DNA from: Alphaproteobacteria bacterium
GTDB lineage: Bacteria; Pseudomonadota; Alphaproteobacteria; Rickettsiales; JABCZZ01
Reading direction: 5' to 3'
Length of the DNA stretch: 36,915 bases
Assembly (NCBI GenBank): GCA_013289445.1
Contig: JABCZZ010000016.1
Location: 536 to 37,450, forward strand
The notes beneath the pieces are model-generated. The model had not been told where the DNA came from. It worked only from the letters and a program-made list of their open reading frames with translations, and made no database searches. The translations under genes were made by a program, and so were the position numbers. This document shows, piece by piece, positions 25,577 to 34,091 of this stretch (within the stretch, counting starts at the first letter, position 1; the number at the start of each line of letters is the position of its first letter).

Positions 25577-27544
25577 TTAGCGGTCGTTGAGAACGATGCA
25601 GCTTGCACCGGTTTCCTGTAATTTGTTGCACAGGCTGTTAGCACTCACCTCGCTTACAAACGGCCCGGCACGCAGGCGGAAATTCGCACGGCTTGCGCTG
25701 CTCATCGGTGGTGTGGTCACCGTAGCATGCACATGTGCGAGCAGCTTCTTGTTATCGTCTTTCAGATCATTCCAGTTGTCCCAGGCAGTATCGGGAGAAC
25801 GATAGGTGCCAAGCTGTACCCAGTAAGTGGCGTTGTGCGTATCATCCGCGGACGGAGAAGCGGCCGCTAAGGAGCGATCGTCAAAAGCGGTGCTGTAAGC
25901 GGCGCGACGGTTAGGCGTATTGGCGGCCACCGAGTTGCTGATCTCACGCACCACTGTGCAACGTGCACCACGCTGGTTGGCGGCAGCGCAAATAGTGCGG
26001 ACATCGCTGGTGCCGGCAAACGGCCCGACTCTCAGTGAAACACGGCCGGCGCTGCTGCTATAGGGGCGGGTGATGCGCACGCGTACGCCATCGGAGAATT
26101 GCGGATAGGCGGCATGGAAAGATTCGTAGAAGCTGCGTGCCTCATTTTCATCCGCGAAATAACTGATCTGAGCCCAGACGCTCTTGTGATTGGGAGCGCT
26201 TGGGAAGCCACCAAGCCCATGCACGGGCGGCAGTTTGGCCAGCGGTTTGCTGGGGCCGCCGCCACCGCTGCCCAGGGGCACGCGGATAGCTTCGGCCACA
26301 TTGACATTGCCCACGACATTGGGTGCCGGCGGAACAACAACAGGGGGTGTGGTGAAGGCGGGCATGGAAGTAATCGGTGCGACGGTTGGGGTAGATGGCG
26401 CAGCAGGAGCAGCGATAGCAGTGGGTAGCGGTGCGACAGGCGCCGGCACAACTGGCTCAGCTGCAGCGACAGCGACAGGTGCCGGAGCTGGAGCGCTGCT
26501 GCCAAACATGCGGCCGAAGAATCCGGGCTTCTGTGCTTCAGCTGTCGGCGCTGGTGCTGACTGATCGGCAGTGGGAAGCAGGATCACGCCGGGGGCAACT
26601 TCTTCGCCCGAAGGTGCGGGCACTGACGGAAGAGTCGGTGGCGGCGGCGCAGGAACATAGGCGATAGTCGGTGTATCGGCAGGTGCTGCGGAGGGCGCCA
26701 TTTCCGGTGCTGCCATCGCCATAGCGGCGGGTGCTGCCGGTGTTGCAGCTGATGGTGCTACGACCGGTGTGGCCAGCACGGCAGCAGGTGCAGGAGTTGC
26801 TTCTGCGGGTGCGGCAGCTTGTGTCGGTGGCGGCGCAGGTTCAGATGAGCGACCAAACAGGCGGCCAAAGAAGCCGGGTTTGGATGCTTGCGGCGCAGGC
26901 TCGACCACCGTGATAGGTGCGATAGCAGAAGAAGAGGCGGACGCAGATTCATCGCTCAGCGGCATGGGTGTATCTTCAGCAGGCGCCATGGCAGCAGAAC
27001 CAACATTAGGCGAAGGAATTACTGCAGGCGCCGCCATCACGGCCGGCGGAGCGCTCATCACAGCAGCAGCCGGCACGGGCGAAGGCGGTAATGCTACCGG
27101 TGCTGTCTCGGTGGCAGCGGGCAAGGTAGAGGCAGGAGCCACCACGGTGGGCGGTGTATCGTTTAATGCCTGCGAAGGCAGCGGTTCGGAAGTGAACATC
27201 GCGGTTTCCACCACATAACATTCCACACCGCGGCTTTGCAGCGTCCCGCAGAGCGCTGCGGCATCATCGTGCGAAGAAACCGGGCCGGCCTGAGTGCGGT
27301 ACATAGTGGTATTGTCCGGCGGCAGAGCGACTTCGGCCACATGCAGGGTGAGCTTGCCTACCACGTCGGTATTCTTGGTTTTTATGTCGGTCCACTTCTG
27401 TTCGGCCTGCGCTTCCGTATTAAAAGAGCCAAACTGCAATAGGAATGTGCTTTCGGCGCGCGCGGGAGCGGTCATTAATAGTGCAGCGGAAAAAGTAAGC
27501 GCAACCATCAGAAATGAAAGCGATGTGCGGCTGGAAAAATGCAT
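25577..27544 (-). CDS. Exported protein with three SPOR domains
   Basis: A 655-residue protein. The signal peptide is residues 1-30. SPOR domain 1 spans about 33-117, then a long Pro/Ala-rich linker (about 120-440), SPOR domain 2 about 455-533 and SPOR domain 3 about 573-652. SPOR domains bind denuded septal peptidoglycan. Each ends in a similar pattern with paired cysteines (ALCGTLQSRGVECYVV, TICAAANQRGARCTVV, SLCNKLQETGASCIVL), so each may carry a disulfide. The linker holds two copies of KPGFFGRxFG (about 222 and 339). Most SPOR proteins have one such domain, so three is uncommon. Upstream is divergent ilvD. Confidence 0.85.
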   Translation of the reverse strand: MHFSSRTSLSFLMVALTFSAALLMTAPARAESTFLLQFGSFNTEAQAEQKWTDIKTKNTDVVGKLTLHVAEVALPPDNTTMYRTQAGPVSSHDDAAALCGTLQSRGVECYVVETAMFTSEPLPSQALNDTPPTVVAPASTLPAATETAPVALPPSPVPAAAVMSAPPAVMAAPAVIPSPNVGSAAMAPAEDTPMPLSDESASASSSAIAPITVVEPAPQASKPGFFGRLFGRSSEPAPPPTQAAAPAEATPAPAAVLATPVVAPSAATPAAPAAMAMAAPEMAPSAAPADTPTIAYVPAPPPPTLPSVPAPSGEEVAPGVILLPTADQSAPAPTAEAQKPGFFGRMFGSSAPAPAPVAVAAAEPVVPAPVAPLPTAIAAPAAPSTPTVAPITSMPAFTTPPVVVPPAPNVVGNVNVAEAIRVPLGSGGGGPSKPLAKLPPVHGLGGFPSAPNHKSVWAQISYFADENEARSFYESFHAAYPQFSDGVRVRITRPYSSSAGRVSLRVGPFAGTSDVRTICAAANQRGARCTVVREISNSVAANTPNRRAAYSTAFDDRSLAAASPSADDTHNATYWVQLGTYRSPDTAWDNWNDLKDDNKKLLAHVHATVTTPPMSSASRANFRLRAGPFVSEVSANSLCNKLQETGASCIVLNDR

Positions 27545-27705
27545 CCCCGGAGACCTTAGTTCTTGGCGAAATAGTGTTTTATTTATTAACAGTCCTTAAT
27601 AACAGGCGGGCGCAATATAGCAACAGGATTTGAAGAATAAAGGAAAATTTTGCACCGCTGCAGGGCTTTACAGGCGCATCGGCTCACGCTATTGCTGGAT
27701 GCCCT

Positions 27706-29427
27706 ATGACCAAGACCTATGGAAAATCCCAGCTGCCCAGCCGTCATGTTACGCAAGGGCCCGAACGCGCACCCCACCGCTCGTATTATTATGCTATGGG
27801 TCTGGGGAAAAAGCAGATTGACCAGCCGTTTGTCGGCGTAGTGACGACATGGAACGAGGCCGCACCCTGCAATATCACGCTTGCGCGTCAGGCGCAGGTA
27901 GCTAAGAAAGGCGTTGCTGCTGCCGGCGGCACGCCGCGTGAATTCACCTCTATTACGGTGACGGACGGCATTGCCATGGGCCATCAGGGCATGAAATCAT
28001 CACTCATCTCGCGCGAAGTTATCGCCGACTCGGTGGAACTCACCGTGCGTGGTCATTGCTATGACGCGCTCGTCGGCCTTGCCGGGTGCGACAAGTCGCT
28101 GCCCGGTCTCATGATGGCAATGGTGCGCCTCAATGTACCTTCCGTCTTTATGTATGGCGGTTCCATCCTGCCCGGCAAGTTTAAAGGCAAGGACGTTACC
28201 GTGGTCGATGTATTTGAAGGCGTCGGCCAATTTTCCGCTGGCAAAGTGGATGAAGCCTATCTCGACGAACTCGAGCAGGTAGCATGCCCCTCGGCGGGTT
28301 CCTGCGGTGGTCAGTTCACCGCCAACACCATGGCCTGCGTGTCGGAGGCCATTGGCCTGGCACTGCCGGGCTCGGCGGGTGCGCCCGCACCTTATGAATC
28401 ACGCGATATGTATGCCTTTGCGTCAGGCGAGGCGGTGATGGCGCTGCTGAAGAACAAACTGCGCCCGCGTGATATCGTCACGCGCAAGGCACTTGAAAAC
28501 GCGGCGATGGTGGTGGCGGCCACCGGTGGTTCCACCAATGCTGCGTTGCACCTGCCCGCTATCGCACATGAAGCCGGCATCGATTTCGATCTGCATGCGG
28601 TGGGCGAGATATTTAAAAAGACACCGTATATTGCAGACCTCAAGCCGGGGGGGAAATACGTCGCCAAGGATATGTATGAAATCGGCGGTGTTGCGGTGGT
28701 GATGAAAGAATTGCTCGGTATCGGATTGTTCCACGGCGACTGCATCACCGTCACCGGCAAGACGCAGGCCGAAAATCTGAAGGACGTAAAATTGCCCGCC
28801 GGTCAGGATGTCGTGTTGTCTGCAAAAAAACCGCTCTCGCCTACCGGCGGTGTGGTAACGCTTACGGGCAATCTTGCTACCGAAGGTGCCATTGTCAAAG
28901 TTGCGGGTATGAAGAATCTGCAATTCAAAGGCCCTGCGCGTTGTTTCGATTCGGAAGAGCTGGCGTTTGAAGCGGTGGAAAAACGCAAATACAAAGACGG
29001 CGAAGTGATCGTCATTCGCTATGAAGGGCCGCGCGGTGGCCCCGGCATGCGCGAGATGCTTTCCACCACTGCGGCATTATACGGACAAGGAGCAGGCGAT
29101 AAAGTCGCGCTCATTACCGACGGGCGTTTCTCGGGCGGCACGCGCGGCTTTTGCGTCGGCCATGTCGGCCCCGAGGCAGCGGTCGGCGGACCCATCGGCT
29201 TACTCAAGGACGGCGACATTATCACGCTCGATGCCGTCAAGGGCACGATGGATGTCGCGCTTTCCGACGATGAACTTGCCAAACGCAAAGCCGCATGGAA
29301 ACCGCGTGAGACCGACTACGCTTCCGGCACGTTGTGGAAATATGCCCAGCAGGTAGGCCCCGCCGAAAAAGGCGCCATCACGCATCCCGGCGGCAAGTTT
29401 GAAAAGAAGCAATACGCGGATATTTAG
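27706..29427 (+). CDS. ilvD: Dihydroxy-acid dehydratase
   Basis: A 573-residue IlvD/Edd family dehydratase, the third step of branched-chain amino-acid synthesis. Iron-sulfur cysteines are visible in NEAAPCNITL, LAGCDKSLPG and SAGSCGGQFTANTMACVSEA. The metal and substrate loop is ISVTDG-like ITVTDGIAMGHQGMKSSLISREVIADS, and the C-terminal LITDGRFSGGTRG is conserved. The length fits the shorter family form. The start is the ATG at 27706. It lies divergent from the SPOR gene over a 161-bp gap that may hold a TTTACA-17-TATTGC promoter (27667-27695), a weak match. Confidence 0.96.
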   Translation: MTKTYGKSQLPSRHVTQGPERAPHRSYYYAMGLGKKQIDQPFVGVVTTWNEAAPCNITLARQAQVAKKGVAAAGGTPREFTSITVTDGIAMGHQGMKSSLISREVIADSVELTVRGHCYDALVGLAGCDKSLPGLMMAMVRLNVPSVFMYGGSILPGKFKGKDVTVVDVFEGVGQFSAGKVDEAYLDELEQVACPSAGSCGGQFTANTMACVSEAIGLALPGSAGAPAPYESRDMYAFASGEAVMALLKNKLRPRDIVTRKALENAAMVVAATGGSTNAALHLPAIAHEAGIDFDLHAVGEIFKKTPYIADLKPGGKYVAKDMYEIGGVAVVMKELLGIGLFHGDCITVTGKTQAENLKDVKLPAGQDVVLSAKKPLSPTGGVVTLTGNLATEGAIVKVAGMKNLQFKGPARCFDSEELAFEAVEKRKYKDGEVIVIRYEGPRGGPGMREMLSTTAALYGQGAGDKVALITDGRFSGGTRGFCVGHVGPEAAVGGPIGLLKDGDIITLDAVKGTMDVALSDDELAKRKAAWKPRETDYASGTLWKYAQQVGPAEKGAITHPGGKFEKKQYADI

Positions 29428-29525
29428 CGTAGCTATCCGGCAGGGTTAGTCACGCTTGCACTGGGTAAGCAAATCTTAACTTTTTGAAAGTATTCTGGAT
29501 CTTCAGTGTATCCTCTGAGAATTTT

Positions 29526-30080
29526 ATGCAACAGCCTGTGCCGCAACCGCTGAGCGCAACCGCAACCCGAGCCTATATCCGCGCGCGTATAGGAAATAGT
29601 AAAGAAGCGGCGGCACTGCTTACCAAAGTACATCCGCAGGACAGACTGATCCTTGGAGCAAGGCTGGGCGATCCCAAAATGGTAGAAGATGCACTTAACG
29701 ATGGCGCCAGGGTATTTGAGCATGGCACCGCCGCTGCAAGCTCGATTGCGGCGTCTGCATTGTTTCTGGTGCTGTACGAAGCCAAATTCAGTCGCCATGA
29801 AGAAATGGACGCGTTGCTTGGCCGCTATGTAAATGGCAACGAGGATACCAAGAATCGGGTAAAAGTAATTGCATTGCTTGCAAAAGCAGGAGCAAGAGCC
29901 GGTGATGATCACCCTTTTATGGCATCTCACGGTACGCTTGATGAATGGTTTAAACATGAAATGGAGAAAGGCCATTCATCGGACCTGCGAATCTTCAATG
30001 CAATAAGAAGGATGGAACACGCAGCGGCGGCTTCTAAATTTGTCTCCGAAAAACGAGGCAGGGGTAGGGGTGAGGATTAA
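29526..30080 (+). CDS. Ankyrin-like protein of unknown role
   Basis: A 184-residue protein from the ATG at 29526 (MQQPVPQPL). The frame opens at a TTG at 29484, but the ATG has a TGAGAA-type site nearby and is preferred. Helical repeat-like segments include AALLTKVHPQDRLILGARLGDPKMVEDALNDGARVFEHG and VIALLAKAGARAGDDHPF, which resemble ankyrin helices without a strong consensus. There is no signal or membrane segment. The C-terminal tail is Arg/Gly-rich (KRGRGRGED). Style matches the gene at 21661, but I cannot show they are paralogs. Confidence 0.55.
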   Translation: MQQPVPQPLSATATRAYIRARIGNSKEAAALLTKVHPQDRLILGARLGDPKMVEDALNDGARVFEHGTAAASSIAASALFLVLYEAKFSRHEEMDALLGRYVNGNEDTKNRVKVIALLAKAGARAGDDHPFMASHGTLDEWFKHEMEKGHSSDLRIFNAIRRMEHAAAASKFVSEKRGRGRGED

Positions 30081-30164
30081 TGGCGAGTTTATATCCACAT
30101 CGCTTCCTTACATGCGCCGTTTTACAGTGAAGCTACTATTGACGTAATTTGTTTGGAGAAGTGC

Positions 30165-30482
30165 ATGAAGAAGATTTTTATCATCACTATGTTAGCGCTG
30201 GCATCTGTGCCGCTGTGCGGTTGCGTGGTTCAGCCTTATCCATACTATGGCGGCTCAGCACCTTATTATGGCACGACCTATCAGCCCGGCTTTGCGTTTG
30301 GCGAAGTCGGCGGGTATTATCCGTCTTATCCTTACGCGCATGGGCGTGACTATCATCTTGGATACTGGAATCACTACTACGCAGCGCATAATGGCTGGCA
30401 TGGTAACGCGGTCTCGCACAATAATTTCGCGCGTGCCGGCGGCGGCGTTTCCCACGGTGGCGGCCATGATGGCCATCGTTGA
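30165..30482 (+). CDS. Tyr/Gly/His-rich small lipoprotein
   Basis: A 105-residue protein with a signal peptide and lipobox LCGC (Cys 19 or so). The mature part is rich in Tyr, Gly and His (PYPYYGGSAPYYG, HHYY-like WNHYYAAHNGWHGN, GGGVSHGGGHDGHR) and is otherwise unstructured. The start is the ATG at 30165 with GGAG 6 nt upstream; the frame also has a TTG at 30153. Such proteins may bind metal via the His-rich tail or sit on the cell surface. It heads a pair with the lipoprotein at 30516. Confidence 0.65.
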   Translation: MKKIFIITMLALASVPLCGCVVQPYPYYGGSAPYYGTTYQPGFAFGEVGGYYPSYPYAHGRDYHLGYWNHYYAAHNGWHGNAVSHNNFARAGGGVSHGGGHDGHR

Positions 30483-30515
30483 AAAAGAGCGCGGCTGCAT
30501 TAAAGAAGTGTCTTC

Positions 30516-30812
30516 ATGAACACAAGTTTTATCCGCGCTCCTTTGCTGGCGCTTCTCGTTGTGGCGGCCTGCGCGCAGCAGCCATCATCCCATTGGTCTA
30601 ATCCCAAAGTATCTTACCGGCAGTTCATGCAGGATCGTTACGCCTGTATCAAAAATTCTCAGCCGAGTGATGCAGGCCCAGGCGTAGCCGCCAGCCAGAC
30701 GGTCGTGGATAATGATGCGTTCATGAAGTGCATGCAATCATTGGGATACGTTTCCGATCCTCACGGCCCGCTTACCCCGCCGCCGGTCGGGAAAATACAG
30801 GTTATACATTAA
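30516..30812 (+). CDS. Small lipoprotein, unknown function
   Basis: A 98-residue protein with a signal peptide and lipobox VVAAC (Cys19). The mature part contains two more cysteines in YACIKNSQ and FMKCMQSLGY, a pattern seen in small exported proteins that may form one disulfide. The family is not recognised. It starts 33 bp after the Tyr/Gly/His-rich lipoprotein on the same strand. The 3' end faces the STAS-like gene at 6 bp. Confidence 0.65.
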   Translation: MNTSFIRAPLLALLVVAACAQQPSSHWSNPKVSYRQFMQDRYACIKNSQPSDAGPGVAASQTVVDNDAFMKCMQSLGYVSDPHGPLTPPPVGKIQVIH

Positions 30813-30818
30813 CGCTGT

Positions 30819-31187
30819 TTACGCGGCCTGCCGCATGGTGAGCCAGCTTTGCGCTATAGCCGATTCACCCTTGTCGAATACTTTTATTTCCGGATGAACA
30901 AATACGCTGGCGATACCTGCAATCCAGTGCTGCCATTCATGGCCTGCGACCAGCGCGATGCGTTCGATGCGTTTCTGATGCTCGCGGACGAAGGAGAAAT
31001 GACGCGAGGCAGTATCCATATTCGCCCAGCCGTCAAACTGCGTGGCATCTATCATAAGTTTAAGAGCCTGATGCGTCTTGATGATGGGATCAATTTTCTC
31101 TTCAAGCGTTTTAAAATCATTCTCGTGTAATTTACCGATAACATGGACCTTAAAAGCGCCGCCCGAAATAGGTTCTATGGTGATCAT
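30819..31187 (-). CDS. STAS/SpoIIAA-like protein
   Basis: A 122-residue protein of the SpoIIAA-like family (PF11964 type). The pattern is VHVIGKLHENDFKTLEEKI, ALKLMIDATQFDGW, HFSFVREHQKRIERIALVAGHEWQHWI and VFVHPEIKVFDKGESAIAQSWL. This family lacks the phosphorylatable Ser of true anti-anti-sigma factors and its role is unknown; it is often seen with stress genes. The ribosome binding site GGAG is 5 nt before the ATG. It is a single gene flanked by small lipoproteins and a polytopic membrane gene. Confidence 0.8.
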   Translation of the reverse strand: MITIEPISGGAFKVHVIGKLHENDFKTLEEKIDPIIKTHQALKLMIDATQFDGWANMDTASRHFSFVREHQKRIERIALVAGHEWQHWIAGIASVFVHPEIKVFDKGESAIAQSWLTMRQAA

Positions 31188-31265
31188 AAAAGCTCCATTA
31201 TTTACTGTAAGAAATTAACTCCACAAACCCTAATCCGGGGAGCCATCAAATCTCTATAAGGAATC

Positions 31266-32612
31266 TCAGGAGCTCTGCTCCGGGGGCTGCACCGCGCTAA
31301 TTATTGCGATATAAAGAATGGTCAGGGTCAACTGGTAGAGATAGCGCGTCTCAATATGAATAATCACCAGCGGGCCCCAGACAGCAATCACGGTGCTAAG
31401 CAGCATAATCGTGGGTATAGGGCGCGGCTTTTTAGCGTAGCACCATAGCAGAAACACGAGCAGTCCGGTGATTACCACCATTTCCACCGAGCCATCGAAC
31501 CAGAAGTCGCGCATATAAGGCCATTTATACTCCATCCATTTCAGCGGATGATGCATAAGGGTCTGCATGGCGAGCAGGTAATACTCATGATTCGTGTAAG
31601 TGACGCCGTGGCTGATGTTGGTGTGAATCTGATCGCAAAGCACGGGGTCCACATTGCAGCCGGCCAGTGCGCCGCTGATACGGTAAAAATTCAGATCAGG
31701 CGTCAGTTCCGCTTCGCGCTGCCAGTTTGCCCACCACATGGGGTTGTCGGTGTATGCAATCCAGTGCATGTCATGTGCGGCGCGGTATGGCAGCGTCAGC
31801 AATTGAAATGCAAGCAGTGCAATCGCCGTTACTTTAAGCCAAGGCGTTGCGACAAGCGTATTTTTGATCGAGCGCAGATACAGTGAGCGATCGCGCCAAA
31901 GGGTTTTAAAGATAACGGCAGTACACCATAGCAGCAATACGATATTCATCACCATGTCGGTCTGGGCGCGCATATAGGCAGAGAAAGCAAACCATGCGCC
32001 TGCCTGCCATGCGAGCGCGGTTTTTTCCTGACGATGCGCTTTGCACAGCGCGCCTATGGCCATCAGGAAGCCAGCGATGGAAAGCGATTCGCTGTAAAAT
32101 AGTCCCGTACGCAGGAAATAGAAAAATCCCTGATTAAAAAACAATGCCAGCGGCAATAGCAATGCCAGTAGGCGTGAGGCGCCGTAACTGGCCGCGGTGC
32201 AGGAGAGTTCAGCGGCCAGCCAGCTCCACAATGCGCAGGAAAGCAGAATAAGGATAAGGGCCACCGGCATATCGGAAGAAATCCAGTAGAGAAATGTTTC
32301 GATCGCCACCATGCCCGGCGGCCAGAATGGCCAGGTGGAAATATGTCCCCAGTCATGCTGTGCAACAATTTCGTGCGCGCGTTTAGCGATAAAAGCAGCG
32401 TCCGCGCTGCCAAAATAGCTCGTGATTTGATCGTTGGTCGCCAGAGGCAGCAAGCTGCAGGCATGCTGCGGAGTGCAGGGCGGGCTATTGGGCACCAGTG
32501 CGGTATGCATGCCGTGGGGCAACGCCATGATCAGCAACAGCAGGAAGTATGCCGCCATTATGAGCAGTTTGCAGGGAATGCGACATGCAGTATTGGGCTG
32601 TGACGAATGCAT
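31266..32612 (-). CDS. Polytopic membrane protein, GT-C glycosyltransferase-like
   Basis: A 448-residue protein with around ten to twelve hydrophobic segments, including an N-terminal one (about 17-33) and several between 95 and 290. A loop after the first helix holds NDQITSYFGSADAAFIAKRAHEIVAQHDWGHISTWPFWPPG, which resembles the first periplasmic loop of GT-C transferases (acidic site then a WPPG-type turn). The C-terminal part ends in stacked helices (MLLSTVIAVWGPLVIIH). It could be a dolichyl/polyprenol-phosphate-sugar transferase that decorates an envelope glycan, but the acidic motif is not fully convincing. There is no adjacent glycan operon in view. Confidence 0.5.
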   Translation of the reverse strand: MHSSQPNTACRIPCKLLIMAAYFLLLLIMALPHGMHTALVPNSPPCTPQHACSLLPLATNDQITSYFGSADAAFIAKRAHEIVAQHDWGHISTWPFWPPGMVAIETFLYWISSDMPVALILILLSCALWSWLAAELSCTAASYGASRLLALLLPLALFFNQGFFYFLRTGLFYSESLSIAGFLMAIGALCKAHRQEKTALAWQAGAWFAFSAYMRAQTDMVMNIVLLLWCTAVIFKTLWRDRSLYLRSIKNTLVATPWLKVTAIALLAFQLLTLPYRAAHDMHWIAYTDNPMWWANWQREAELTPDLNFYRISGALAGCNVDPVLCDQIHTNISHGVTYTNHEYYLLAMQTLMHHPLKWMEYKWPYMRDFWFDGSVEMVVITGLLVFLLWCYAKKPRPIPTIMLLSTVIAVWGPLVIIHIETRYLYQLTLTILYIAIISAVQPPEQSS

Positions 32613-32710
32613 CGCCGTTTGTGCAGGTTGTTAAAAGAGCCCCACTATAACCACTAACTTACCCTGCGTCGCCAGCGAATTATGCAAGCGTCGACAGCAG
32701 GCACTTGCGG

Positions 32711-32881
32711 CTATTGCTCAGTATCTTTCTCGCTCAGTAGGCCGATTTCAATCAATGTCGCCGGATTGATGGGCACACGTCCACGCGATATAGAAGAACG
32801 TTTGATCTGTGAGTTGATTTTTTGTGAAGGATTGATAGGGGCGGAAATACTATCAATTGGTTTTTTAATGGAAGCAGGCAT
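32711..32881 (-). CDS. Possible small protein of 56 residues
   Basis: An open frame beginning MPASIKKPIDSISAPINPSQ and ending IEIGLLSEKDTEQ, rich in Ile, Ser, Pro and Lys. A purine-rich GAGAGAGA run lies 4-5 nt before the ATG and could act as a ribosome binding site. There is no known domain. It is in an otherwise gene-free 680-bp gap and could be spurious. The 80-residue plus-strand open frame over the same bases (32682) is less protein-like. Confidence 0.4.
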   Translation of the reverse strand: MPASIKKPIDSISAPINPSQKINSQIKRSSISRGRVPINPATLIEIGLLSEKDTEQ

Positions 32882-33294
32882 TTATCTCTCTCTCTTTTTA
32901 TTTTTGTTGAGAGAAGTCTTATAAGCAAATAGCGTGCAGGCAGATATGCATAACAACTCATGACAGCCTGCCAAAATGCACACTTGACTTTGCCTGCGCA
33001 CAAAATTTTTTAACTACCCTGGCAGGCTTTATAAAAATCAAGTGCTGTTATCGCAAAAAATATTTTTTTAAACGAGTGATGATCCTTTGCTACGCAGGAG
33101 TGTCGCGCGCTGTTTTATGCGGGTTGAAATACAGGAATATAATGCACGCAAACGACATAATACGTTGTTATTGTAAGGTATATTAAGAATGCACCTTTAC
33201 ATGAAATGCCGCAAAATCCGGGCTTTCTTAACCATGCCTTAAGAGGCGGAAGCTTATAATAAAACGAAATAATTGCGCGTCTCACACGCAGGTC
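32882..33294. other. AT-rich intergenic region upstream of the lysozyme gene
   Basis: I see no gene here. The region is AT-rich with T and A runs (for example around 33005-33070). It includes a 9-bp inverted repeat (AGCCTGCCA at 32965-32973 and TGGCAGGCT at 33020-33028), which could be chance. A perfect TATAAT at 33255-33260, 35 bp before the lysozyme ATG, is a plausible -10 element, but I see no -35 at 17 bp. Confidence 0.35.
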
Positions 33295-34032
33295 ATGGCA
33301 AAGAAATTCTTCAATAATATTACCACCTATTACACCGCGCTTGCAATCGGCATCGCTTCTTTTGCCCGAGGAGCGAAAGCTGCGGATGCACCGGCGTCTG
33401 CCGAGCCAAAAGCTCCGTCTGCTGTTAACGCATCTGCGGACACTGATGCATTGCTCTACAAAGAATTAATAACGTTTGAAGGCTATGCGCCCGTTTCTTA
33501 TAAAGATGGTCACTATGTCGATCCTAATACGCATGAAGTATCCGTAGGCCATTCGATTTATTATGGTCACCAGTTACGCCCCGGCGAAATACTCAACCTT
33601 ACTCAGGAACAGGCAAAAGATTTGCTGCGTGATGATATTGCAAAAAATAAGCAGATTGTAAAACGCTGGGCGGCGAATCCTTTATTTCAAAAACATCCCA
33701 CGCATCATGTGACGCTCAATCAACATCAGCTTGATGGTCTGGCGGCATTGGTATTCAACATTGGCCCCAAGCCTATTTATTCCGGCACACTCGGCAAGAA
33801 ACTGATTGCAGGGGATTACGAAGGCGCAGCCGCAGAATTTCTGAAATGGGATAAAATCCTTAATGAAAAGACCAAAGAGTATGAGGTGAATCCGCGCCAG
33901 AAATTGCGCCGTGAAACCGACGAGGCGATGTTTGTGGGTGACGACGCTAAGGTCAAGACAAAAATAGGTGAGGTGGCCAAAATCAACCAGCCGATACACC
34001 ACCATAAAAAGAAATCCTCGCCCAGCAAATAG
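33295..34032 (+). CDS. Secreted GH24-type lysozyme (T4-lysozyme-like)
   Basis: A 245-residue muramidase with an N-terminal export signal (about 1-29, ending AKAAD) and an Ala/Pro-rich spacer (30-50). The domain follows: catalytic Glu62 in ITFEGYAP, Asp71 in SYKDGHY, and SVGHS at 83-87 where the usual third residue Thr is Ser83. The later half fits GH24 (LNQHQLDGLAALVFNIGPKPIYSGTLGKKL and RQKLRRETDEAMF). The C-terminal tail is basic and His-rich (HHHKKKSSPSK). T4-type lysozymes are common in phage; here the signal and setting suggest a chromosomal cell-wall enzyme. The ribosome binding site is weak. Confidence 0.85.
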   Translation: MAKKFFNNITTYYTALAIGIASFARGAKAADAPASAEPKAPSAVNASADTDALLYKELITFEGYAPVSYKDGHYVDPNTHEVSVGHSIYYGHQLRPGEILNLTQEQAKDLLRDDIAKNKQIVKRWAANPLFQKHPTHHVTLNQHQLDGLAALVFNIGPKPIYSGTLGKKLIAGDYEGAAAEFLKWDKILNEKTKEYEVNPRQKLRRETDEAMFVGDDAKVKTKIGEVAKINQPIHHHKKKSSPSK

Positions 34033-34091
34033 GCCGGCAGCGCGTCTAATACGTGTTTGAAGATTTCGCTGATATCGACTATCCTCGCATC

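Noticed and set aside
26190..27218. Plus-strand Gly/Ala-rich open frames opposite the SPOR gene
   Set aside because: They arise from the Pro/Ala-rich linker read backwards; the minus strand has a signal peptide and three SPOR domains.
32682..32924. Plus-strand 80-codon frame ending in a hydrophobic stretch
   Set aside because: No ribosome binding site, no homology, and a competing minus-strand frame with a purine-rich site; neither is firm.
32965..33028. 9-bp inverted repeat AGCCTGCCA ... TGGCAGGCT
   Set aside because: Same reason as above; no tail of T residues and no gene end nearby.
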